A stretch of DNA of 64,000 bases from NCBI GenBank assembly GCA_907165065.1, contig OU015528.1, positions 48,103,515 to 48,167,514 on the forward strand, given 5' to 3'. This DNA comes from Caprimulgus europaeus (lineage: Eukaryota > Chordata > Aves > Caprimulgiformes > Caprimulgidae). The position numbers and the translations under genes were made by a program. Positions within the stretch are counted from its first letter, which is position 1. The number at the start of each line of letters is the position of its first letter. The notes under the pieces are model-generated. The model made no database searches, was not told where the DNA came from, and saw only the letters and a list, made by a program, of their open reading frames with translations. Below, one piece after another: positions 12,331 to 23,482 of this stretch.

Positions 12331-15300
12331 TCGGGGTGTGCACATCCCTGAAAATATTTAGCAGTGGCTTTAATCCAAAATCCAACACACCCGTGGGGCT
12401 TTAGTGTGGCTCTCCAGAGCAGCTCGGGGAGTTGTGGCAGCAGTGGGTAGTTAGTCTACACAGAAGAGGTATCGCAGCCTACGTCTTCAAAGCCTTACTT
12501 TTTCCCACAGTTTCCAATGCAGCTTTTAATTGAAACTCCCTGTTTGTTCCCTGCTTGCTTTCTAGCAAACCTGACATTTGGGGTGATACCCTCTGGAGAC
12601 CCGAGGAGTTCAGCCTGACTTTGGAGTTGCTGGAGTCAAACCCAGCAAGCCTGGGGGAAATGGGACTGAAAGTCCAGGCCGTGCACACTGCGGAGCATGT
12701 CAGGCAGCAGCATCTTTCCATCACTGTTAGCACAGCCACTCCTTGGGCTGGTGAACCATCTCCTCCTTGTGTAGATGCCATAGGTCTGAGCCCACCTCAC
12801 CTAGTCCTCTGCAGTGCAAAATTCATCCTGGTGCGTTGGGTGTGAAGGCTTTAACTTTCCTTATAGCCCCGACGTCTCTCTGCGCCCTCCTCTGCCGGCC
12901 TGCTCACCGGCTGCCTCTTGAGGCCCTGCTGGCTGCCAGCCCTCGGTCTTTCTGCCCCTGCAGCCACCTGGCCCAGCCCAGGGCTGCGGTACGGGTACCA
13001 GGCGTGAGGGCTGTCTGGTGCTGCCACCTTAAGGCTTTCTGAATTCATCCTCCAACAAACCCACGCTCAAGTTAAGATGGGGGACAAAGGGTGAGGAACT
13101 GAGGCCCATTCTTAGCAGTTTGAGGACGGCATGAAGCGATTACCCCTCTCTTGCTGAGCCCTGTGGTTGCTCTACTGCCTCTTATGGGAAAAAAAAATAC
13201 AGAGGGGTTTCAGCCCAGGTCATTGCACACCTCTTGATTTTGCAGGCTGATGGGAAACCATCCTTTGTCATCTGCAGGGCAGAGTTGGAGCAGATGAGGC
13301 AGATCATCAGTGTTTCTCCCTCAGAGGAGATCTTTATGGCACCCATTTCTTCTGGCAGGGGTGGGCGGCAGCACTGCTGCCTGTCTGCTGCCCCCAAACT
13401 GGGTTGCACCCCAAAGCTCGGGGCTTGGCGCTTGGTTTTGTCAGCTCTCAGCAACAAATAGGAAATGTGAATGAATTTGCACATTTTGTTGGCACTCTGA
13501 ATGCTTTTCAGTGGCAAGTTGGGTTGTTCACTGACTTGCCACGTGACCTGCAGCCTTTCCACCCCCACCGTGCTCCTGGATGAAAATTTCTGCTCTGTGT
13601 GACTCTGAGTGGGCGCCACTGGCCTGAGGGTCTGAAGCTGCACCCCTGGAGCAACTGGCTAGGAGAAGACAGCACGGTCAGCAGCAGCTCTCACCCTCAC
13701 ACCAGAGGCTGCAGAAGACAGCTTGGCCGGTGCTGGCAGCTTTTTCCCTTACTGCTGTTCCCTCTGGGCACCACGAGCAGCAAGGTGTGCTTGTTTCCAC
13801 AGGCGGACTGGGGTGGTGGGATCCATCTGCCATGAAGCTGTCATCACAGGAGGTGCCCTTCACTACCAAATTTATAAGACTTGCAGAGGAAACCAGGTAA
13901 CATGAGAAAGAGTTGCTGAATTTTTAATCCTGAGTACAAAGGCTGTGTCAGATATTAGGCCTTAGTTCAAAACACGCTGAAGATAAATCAAAAGCCTTGG
14001 ACTTCAGAATAGGCAATAAAGAGTATAACGTAATTAAGGATTTGTCTTGGGCCTTTCTCTCTTTCAGCATATGAACCTTATGTGTCTTATCCCAGAAATC
14101 AGAAGGGAGCTGCAGAAAGGCATTAACTGTCATAGGTAGTGCCTGTATACAACAGGTTTGTCATCTCCCTACTTGGTGTGGCTTTCAAAATCTCCAAATT
14201 TTCAGATTTTTGAGAAAGCCAACATTTTTTAAAGTGTTGTTGCCACCAAAACAGTTGTTTTTTCCCACCTAGCTCAGACGGAGCCTGCACGTTGCTGGAC
14301 TCAGTGGCACCTCGCTCCAAGCTGTGGGCATGCAGCCACGCAGCCGTCCCCAGGGAACCTGGGAACCAGCAGCTTTAGGACGCTGCTGTTTCTCTGCAGG
14401 CAGGGAGGTCATTTATATTGAGGAGCTTGGGGTTTTGCCGTCAGGAGGAGGGGAGCAGGGTCAGTTCACTGGAGGCCCTGATACCTCCTGTGTTTCTCTC
14501 CCACTTGTGACCCGCCACATGGCAGCCTCACATCTTTAGGCATCAGTCAGTGTTTGGGCCAGCCCCAAAATCACAGAGCAAAATGCTTCCCCTTTCAATT
14601 TTCCTTGCAGCCACCACTTCTGGTTCCTTCCTTCCTCCCTCCTGGGGAAAGATCACCACATATGGTTATCTCCTGGGCAAAGGTGTGCTGGCATTTTTGT
14701 TGATGCAATTTTTGTTAACATGAAACCACAGTGACGTAGCTGTAGAAAATATAAAAATGAACACAGAAAAATAAATTTATGTCCAGTTGCTATGAGACTG
14801 TAGCAACTGCTATTGGCAAAAGTAGCCTACAGATAATTTGGGATGGAGTACTGAAGGTAGCTGAGTAGCTAAACACTCCGTAGTAGTGTTTCTAATTTCT
14901 ATTTCACTCCATATGCTCCCACTGTTATTAATCAAACTGTGAGTGTGGCTGAGCCAATGTTTCAAACCAAAACAATTATCCTATTAATAAAAAAATAAAA
15001 AATACATTCTGATTTCCAATGCACGTTGGGATTCATGAAGCATAAACTATCATTAGGAGCATCACACAGAAATCAAACATGAACAACCTGTTTCACTGTC
15101 ATAGTAACACACGACAATCTCCTGTTTCCAAACCACCGATAAAAACTCACAAATGCTGTGACTTGTATTCAAGCCTTTGTTTATACTGACAGGAAAAGTG
15201 TAGATAAAGCCATGAAAAAATTGCTAACAAGAGCTTGACACTGCGTTGTTCATTAAAATAGCAAAATAATAAACTCTGAACTCTAACAACAAGCACACGA

Positions 15301-18300
15301 TGTTCTCAGAAATTATTAATAGAGGTTTTAGATAATCAAAATTGTACATTTGAGTATTTTCATTTTAAGTGGATTAATAATCATTTGGACAAAAAATGCT
15401 GGGACAAATGCACATTTTATTTTTGCTGTTAGTTATTTATAATTTCCTAATAGAATCTCTGTAAGTTCTTCGGCTCATCATCTGCTGCTGCCTTAATGGA
15501 CTGCTGAACAAAGGACAGAATTCAGGAGACAGGGAATTGCTTCACAGAACAATCATCAGTCTGTACCCAGCGAGCAGCAGTCCCAGTTAAGCCTGGCCCA
15601 TCAGTACATGAGCCTTTGCCAGCGACAGTCCGCTCTCCGGAGTGTGCTCCCTTTGCTGTCACTTCCCTGCTCTCCTTGGATTTCTCTCTCAGTTTATTTT
15701 CTTTCTTATTAATTCCTGCCCCTTGCGACTCCTCAGGTGCCCAGGAGTGTTTGATTGCTGGTATTTGTGTTGGTTTGTTTGGGAGCAAAGCCAGAGGTGA
15801 CTTTTGTTTTTTGCAGATCACCAGGAGAAGCCACACAGTGTCTAGTGGCTGGAGGAGCATCTCGGCAGCCTGCTGTCAGCATGTGGCAAGGATGGCAAAC
15901 TCTCTGGTCAGGATCCCCTGTGGAGTGCCAGCTGGGCTCATGTCACTTTCACTGTGGCAGTGGGAAACATGTCCCCAGCGCTGTCCCTGCCGCATGATTC
16001 ACGTGTGCCCATGACACGTCCCACCTGCAGGTACTTACCATCCGCTGCGAGGCACACGCCCAGCAGCAAACGCCTGCACTTGGTAATACATAAGGTTAAT
16101 CAATAGCTGTAGCAAACATCCATGTTCACGTGGATGAACTGAACCTCTGTTCACTGCCCTTTAAGCCTGGAAAAAATGCAGCGTCACTGCTGCCTGCAGC
16201 ATTTTGGATAGTGCCACAGGGAGTGGTCTGCGCCCTGGCACGGGCAGTCCGAGCTCAGACTCGCAAAAGCGACTGGGCTTGGTTTGCTCAGGTGTTTTCT
16301 TGTGTCTGATGTCGTGCATTTTAGTTCTCCTTCTGTTCAGTCCTGGTTTAAGTTCTGGGGAGCAGATACCTGTTATCATCCCTCTTCAGAGACCACCACA
16401 GCAGGGCCACCAAACGAGTTCAGCTCTACTGCGTCTGTAGGATCTGGGGTATCTGCCCATCCTCGCCCAAGGCAAACACAGGAGACCACCAGCGTTTGAG
16501 TGGCGAACGCCCGCGCGCCTCATCACACAGTGGCAGGTCAGCTACCACAGGCTTCGCTGTATGGAACAGCCAGGCAAATGCAGTGGCAGGAGAGGAGAAA
16601 AGGCATCCTGAGCTGAGCAACAGCACGTGCTCACAATATTGAACATGGCTGTGTAACTTAAATGAAGCAGGAGCTAACAGCATGCACCAAAATAACCGCA
16701 CTGGCGTCGCTTGGAGCATGCGCTTAACCGGACCAAGTAGGTAATGCACCACTTCACCAGAAGAAGAATATTTTTACTCTCACTGTTGGACCAATTACAG
16801 CTACCAAGCCAGGAGGAAAGTGATGTGAACAGAGAGTGTCACTTCTACCTTAATTGAATCTAAGGAAAACATTTTAGAGTAATGCCTCCCTTCATCTCTT
16901 CCTTTTGAGACGTGTTGAGCACACACAGCTCTGAATGCTTTCCTGGGAAGCCAGGGGTGTTCAGGTGCCATCAGAAATAGGCTAATGAGCTTGGAGTGAA
17001 AAGAGAGAGAATTCACTGAAACCTGAAATCTGGCTTACCTACTAGGAGACAGCATCACCCAAGGTTATTCAGTCTGCTCCTGAGTGCCGTAAGCACAGGA
17101 GAAAAATGCAATTTTCTTTTTCACCAGATTAGCTTCCCTTTTTATTTTGATTCATAAATAACTGAATTGAGGACCTAACTCTGAAAAAACAGCATCTCCA
17201 ACTACCTTTCCAACACACGGAAACAGCAGCAAAATGCTCCCTGCAAAATATTCCCTCTGCCAGAAGAAACAGATCGGTGCTAGATGTTTCCTGGGACAGG
17301 AGTGAGACTTCAAATTAACTTTTTATCTTTTTTCTACCCTCTATTCTGAGATCTTTGGCTACCCTCCTCCTTGCTATGTAATAATTACAGTATCAATCCT
17401 CATTAATATACTTTGCACCTAGATTTGTAGATGCTTTATCACCACATGGTAAACAGCCTCATTAAACTCATTTTACAAGCAAGGAAGCTGAGCTAGCAGC
17501 CAGCTGAATGCTTGCCTCTAACTCACAGGGCAAATCCATGGCAGAAACCAAACCAAAGAGGTTTTGTCTCTTTTGGCTTCCAAACCCTAATTTAAGCACC
17601 TCATTTTTTTCAGAGGTGTCCCACTGATCTCACACTTCAGGAAAACGTATTGAGTTTCCCCATATGAATTTAAATGCATCTCTTATAGGAAAAAACAAAA
17701 CAAAACAAAACAAACCCCACAACAGCAGCAACAAAAACACAATAAAAAGACAGGATTTTAGCTGGTACCTCTGCCCAAAATTTTCCTGGATATTCCTACT
17801 ACAGCAAAGAAAAATCCCATGGTATCAGTACTAAACCAAAAATGGAAAGAAAAGTAGTATCTTTACAGCTCCCCAGAAGCTCAAAGAACAAGAAACCAAA
17901 ACCAGCAGCTGAGACAAATCAACAGCCTGTGGTATCGGGGGTGTAAGCCATATTTTTCTGACAGTTTCACATGAGAGTGTGAGTCAAGGCAACTGCTGCC
18001 AGTCGTTCCCTGAACGAGCAGGCACCTTCCCAGAGCTTGGCCATGTCGCAGAAGTTTAACAGCATCTTCAGGAGGCATTTTAAACCAGTGCTGGTACCCT
18101 GACCCATGTGAAGCAGCACTTTGATTCATAATCTCGCTGTGCTGGGGTCTGTTTGGTTAACTCAGGTTAAAGTAACAGTGGGAACATTTTAGCCTGAAGA
18201 GTTAAGGCCTGTAGGAGAATCTGAACTTGAATTCGATGTTTAAAACCAAGGCAGCTTGTTTTGATTTCTGCTTTAACCCTAGTTTATATGATGAGGATAT

Positions 18301-21300
18301 AGAGGGGTTAGGGCTCGTAGCTTCCAGTCTAGTCATTTGCTGAACTGGCAAAACCCTTACTGGGCAGCATTACGCGTATGTGTGAGATCAGATCAATATC
18401 ATCTCGAACTATGTGAAGTATCAAGTCAAGATAAAACCATTCGGCTCTTATTTCAGTTTGCTTTTAATATCTGAGGCCTTTCTGGGGGTAATTTGTTTCA
18501 GAAAACAAACTTTATCTCAGTGGCTGCTTTATTCCTACGGATGCTGCCGCCTGTAGCGACTACGCAGCTCACGCTGCCAAGCTGTTTGCAGCATTTGCTG
18601 ACGCCTGGCTCCTCCGCATCTTACAGTGCCAGTGTGAAGTTATCTCTCTGGGGTGAAAAATGGGGCCCAAGACCTGTCTCACTTTTGGTATCAAGTTCAG
18701 AGTTGTGGGTCTTTAAGAGCAAGGGATGGGGATGGGATGGGTGAAAGAAGCCACATCTGAGACTTTGGGGATAGGCGATCTGCTGTGACTGATAAAGGAA
18801 AAAGGGTAGGAAGCCACGGGAAATTTAAAGAAGAAAAGCCTGAAGAACAGATTTCTTTGCAATGTGGGAAGGCTGGCAGTAAGTCATAGTAACAGTAACT
18901 ATGAAAGACTTGGCTATTTCAGTTCTGCTGACTGCTTTATTATGAACAAGCTGTTAGCGCCGTCCATCTTAAGGCTGTAGAAGTACTTCCAATATATTAG
19001 GACCCCATCTGAAAGGCCAGGAAAGTCACAATGAACTGGCTGAGACTAAAATTTCCCCAGTTGGGGCTGTGCCTCAGGCTAAATTCATTTGAGAATGTTC
19101 AGCCAAAATTTTTTTAATCCCTTTCTAACGGCTGACATAGTTCTTAGAAATCCATTGTTTATCTGACCTTCTCCTAACCCGTTAGAAAAAATTCTGGCGA
19201 TATTTTCCTTTCTCAGTTTAATGCTTTGAAGCATTACATGTGAAATTTGGCAGGAGGCAGCTTTCTGTTAGGAAGACACATTGCACCAGCTCTCTAAAAC
19301 TGTGCTCAAACTTGGCCGTGTTACAAGCACTTGAAACCCCAGTTTGCGTGCACTTGATAGAGTTCTCAGTTTTTCAGCTCAAATTCCCCAGCGACGCCTG
19401 AACACAGCAGGTGGTGGTTATCGCCGGCTGCCGGAGGCTGGCAGGGTGAGTGACAAGTGGGAAGCTGGTCTGCTCCACTCTCTCCTTGCCCCCTTCCAGC
19501 ACTGAAACAGTTCGGAAGAGAGGCTACCCCAGTGAAGGCAAAACAGGCAAAAGAGAGTGGGCTGAAAAAAGAAGGTGGAGGAAGGACCAAAAAAGCCTGG
19601 GACTGGATGGGAGACCATGCTTTCTGGGGTCAGAAGAGGCACCAAAGAGTAAAGGCTTCTGAGGTCTCCACCAGCCCCAGTGCTGCTGTAGGCTAGGGGA
19701 TGGACAGACCGGGAATGAGAGCTGCAGGCTTCAATCTGCCCATTTGTGCTGTTGCAAGAGGCTTTGCTCTTCCAGAATGAAACATTGCTGAGGTTTGGAT
19801 CCATCTAATGGTGTTAGGAGGAAAGCAGTCAGCCTGCTGGGATTTGGATTAAAAATTTCTGAAAGCTTAAGGAAATACTCATATTATGTGGCCAGCTCTT
19901 CCTGGCTGGCTCCAGTATTGAAATGAGAGGAGAGAGAAGGAAGAATGTTTTTTGGCCACTGTAAGATTTTCACTGCACCTCTACCAAGGAATGAGTATGT
20001 GGTGCTGGCTAATTACTGCAACAGCAGTTTTCACGAATAGGCACTGATCTGTGGCCTTCACATCTAGGGTGCCAAACTTGTGATCCTGCAGGAGGATCTG
20101 CATAAGCCACTTGCAGCTCCATCCAGGAGCCAGGCATGGATCCTGGACAGCTGCGTGTGGCAGTCAGGTGCTGTCAAACCCAGCTTCTAGGCTTTTCCTA
20201 TTAGGTACTGACATGTACAAGGTAACTTTGACTTACATTTCCCCATTTGTGGCCCCTCAGAGTGATCCTGTGAGTACAAGAGATCGTGTGCCCTGAGCCT
20301 ACACAGTCACTGATAGCCATGGTGGAAAATCCCGACAGAACCAACTCTGCCTTCTGGGTAGGGTGCAAACAGCTGGTGGCAAAATAGGCTTTGAAGCCAA
20401 ATACTATAATTAAAACAAGATCAGTAAACGATCATCATCAATCCTGTGTACTGAATGAAGGGAAGGTCCTTCAGAAAGGAAAAGTAGCATAAGATCATAA
20501 TTAAAGATGACCTTATGGAATATTCAGATAAAAAGGCTCAATTAAACTTGTGCAGGCTACTCTAATCCTTGCATTACCTTACTTCTGGATGCTTCATTTT
20601 GCAATATTAATAAGTTTTTTCTTAAAGCTGCCTTTCTGTTTGTATTGCAGGCTCTCCAGTCAAAGAAGGGTGATGTCTGCATGCAACTTCCATAACTTCA
20701 CTTAGCTCGTCTCTTAATTGACTGTGCACAGTCGAAGGCGTGCGCCCGGCCCAGCGGGGCTGCAGATGATAGCTCAAATTAATATGTATGCATTCAGAGG
20801 TTTTTTTCTGTTACTTGAAAATCACTCAAAATATTACTTTAAGGAAAAGAAATGCGAATTAACGTCTTTTGTTCTTCAGAAGGATAATTACCCTTTTCTC
20901 TTTCTGTCTCTCAGAAAGATTTGCTGTCTATTGTTTCTTTGCTTGCTTTGAAAACTGTTCTTACTACCTCAGCTATAACACTTGCTCCAGCCCTCTGTGG
21001 GAAGGGCAGTCCGTGCTGCTAGCCAGAAGTGGAAGAGCTGTCTAGCTTGCAATCTGAAGAAGGTAGATCTGAAAAGATCATTTACTCAGAAACCTTTTGG
21101 AAAGGCGTAAACTGAGGATGGTGTTGCGTGAAAAGTGCGGTGAAGCAGTTTGGCAGGAAACAAACCCCCTTGTGTTCCCGCTCGCCCTCAGATATCAGAG
21201 GAGCTGGGAGTGGCCAGGCTTAGACCTTGGGTGATGCCCAGTTGAGCACTATGAGTCCCACAGCAGCAGATCCACTCGATAGCGCGCCGCACTCCCGTAC

Positions 21301-21500
21301 CCAGGATTTATGGGCTCTCGCGGCTAAACCTGCGGCGTCTGGGGTGTCCTGGGGGGAACAGTGTGGCTGGTCACGGACAGGCACGGTTCACTCAGTGTGG
21401 CACTGCAAGTCTGGGTGCGTTAATTCCAGATTCACTTGACAGTGCCCTGCACCTTCTGTCCAGTCATGACCTATGGACTCACACAGCCTGCCAGGCGGTG
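12331..21500. other. Intergenic DNA, no gene seen
   Basis: No open frame here looks like a conserved protein; frames such as 13182-13643 (-) and 15616-16014 (+) are uncharacterised and overlapped by others. A distinctly AT-rich block lies at about 14,700-15,450, and an (AAAAC)n-like tract at 17,691-17,714. Upstream CYP2D regulatory elements could lie here but cannot be pinpointed by eye. Confidence 0.45.
17691..17714 (+). repeat. (AAAAC)n microsatellite
   Basis: Short run of AAAAC/CAAAA pentamers, about four to five copies, in intergenic DNA. Confidence 0.8.
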
Positions 21501-22150
21501 CCCAGTGAGAAACTATGCAGCAATTTAATAAGCAGATAAGTCACTTTGAAAACAACAGGAATATGGATCTGTGAGGGATACAGATTCGTGTGGATTGACG
21601 GTGATAAATCTACTGTCTGCAGAAGTATATACAAGCATCAAGGTTACAAATTACTAAAAGGTCTAAGTTAGAAAACAATTCTATAGAGATTTCTAAGTAT
21701 AAATCTTACCCAAAGGCGTCCCTATGTAGGGGAAGAGAGGCTCAACCTGTTGACTGACTCCAGAGGTCAGAGGTCTGCAATGGTATCTTCCCTGACATCC
21801 CCCTTTCTTAGGGCTACTTTTATATTATTTTTACCTTCAAGGTGGAGCTTGACTCTAGTCATACTTTTATTGCGATTGGTAAAAACTCTTTCGCCTCACC
21901 TTTAAGGTATAGGTTGCCCAAAATTCAGAGTGTGTGCTCAGTACGGGGATGGTTACACCTTGGAGATGGGCAGCCTTTGAGCCGGAGGTGTGTTTGGTAT
22001 TATCATGACTCAAAGTTCACACAAGGATGGCATTTGTCTAAAGGAGTGTTGGTCCAGGATTGCAAACAAGTGGCTTATCAGCTTATTGGTGGCATGAGGC
22101 TTATCTGCAGTGATTTTCAGAGTTTGGCCACAGAATCTTCACTCCACTCC
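21500..22150 (-). mobile_element. Possible LTR remnant of an old endogenous retrovirus-like element
   Basis: On the minus strand the stretch has an LTR-like layout. A TATA-like box (ATAATATAAAAG, complement of about 21,817-21,828) is followed by about 300 bases with no long open frame and an ATTAAA-type signal near 21,523. The texture resembles old avian ERVL-type LTRs, but that is an impression of pattern, not a database match. Boundaries are approximate, and no target-site duplication or coding region was found. The plus-strand open frame at 21842-22273 overlaps it and has no recognisable domain. Confidence 0.25.
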
Positions 22151-23482
22151 ACTCCGCCCTCCGTGCTGGTATGCAGACACAAGTTGTCTAGGAAACCACC
22201 TTGTATGAGGGCTGGTAATTCCCCCAGTTGTTTCCCATGCTGCATATGTTTGTTTACAGATACTGAGATGTGATGCTTTCACAAGGGACATGCAGGGTCA
22301 TGCTGTCCAGCCTCCAGTGAGGGGACCTCTGCACACAGATAATGAGCATTGAGGTGCCTCTTTGGGCAAGGGGCATTTTGAGGCCCTGGCTGCACGGCAG
22401 AGCTGACTGCACAGTCTCTGCAGGTGCATCACTTTGCAGTCTGAGCTCTCCATCACTGCTGCAGCAATTGCTCCATTAGGAGCTTTTCTCTGATCACGCC
22501 GAGATCACAGATCGAACTGTGATGGGTTTACTGCTTCTTTTTAGCTAGAACTAACTGTTGTGAGAGCGAGCCTCATTGATCTCCAGTGGCAGAGGTGCCA
22601 GGAGCACATAGCTGTGCTGCTTTGGGAAATACCTTTGCTATCTCCATAATTGTGTTTGCATTACTGCTGCCTCAAAGGCTGGCAGTTCCAAGCTCCTTGC
22701 AGTACATGTGCTTTTCCCCTTGTATCTGAGCTGTATTCTACAGAAATTAAAGTCACTGTGCTGACTGGCATTTGCAGTTGGATAAAGACTGTTATTCCCA
22801 GAAACATAAACTATTTTTAAAGTCTGAGGTCACCATTTTAGGCTAATTTCTGTGACAAATGCTTTCTGTAAGGGAAAGCTTGGCCCAGCCTGAGCTTTCT
22901 CAAGGGCCAATGGAACAAATCCTCAGCCCTGCAAATGGAAACCTGGATGATCTGTGTTTAGGAGCCGCGTTCCCCTTAACTTGCCTGTACAAACAAGAAG
23001 GTGACACAGTTCCAACAAACTCTTTCAAAATCACCCCATGAGAATGCAGCAAGACTGGATTACTCGGTGTGAACTGCCATCCCACCTCGGCTGTAGGAGA
23101 GGGCACCCTGAAACCTGGACTTCACCCAGCCCTGCCCCACGGAGGGCCCCACTGCATGAGCTGCCACTGGTGGCAGAAACAAAGCCTCTGGCTTTGGAGG
23201 AGGAGGAAGAGGAGGGATGACCCTCATCACCACTCCCCCAAGGCTGAGCTGAGCAGAGGAGGAGCTTCAGGTTTGAGCCAAGTCCCACATTCAGAGGCCA
23301 GCAACTGCAGGGGAGAGAGGAGCCGGGAGACAGAAAAAGAGAGTGTGGAGAAGAGAAGAAAGCAAGGAGAGGAGAGCAGCTGCCTGGGATAGGAAGTGAG
23401 AGGAGAAGAAAGGAGAAGGCAAAAGGAGGCAGAAACAGTCTTGGGTGAAAAGAGGAAGACCAAGGAGAAGACAGGCTACGAA
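22151..23482 (+). promoter_or_regulatory. CYP2D upstream region and purine-rich 5' leader
   Basis: Sequence just upstream of the CYP2D start codon. No clear TATA box or CpG island is visible, which suits a tissue-restricted gene. From about 23,310 to 23,478 the plus strand is almost all A and G, and this stretch probably includes the 5' untranslated leader. An interrupted 20-bp palindrome is at 22,504-22,523. The exact transcription start cannot be placed. Confidence 0.35.

Noticed and set aside
21842-22273. 143-codon plus-strand open frame
   Set aside because: No recognisable domain, and it overlaps the possible LTR in the opposite direction.
23396-23482. In-frame upstream extension of CYP2D exon 1 (29 codons)
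   Set aside because: It begins with GTG and is a Lys/Glu/Arg-rich reading of the polypurine leader. The ATG at 23483 directly precedes the hydrophobic anchor expected of a microsomal P450.
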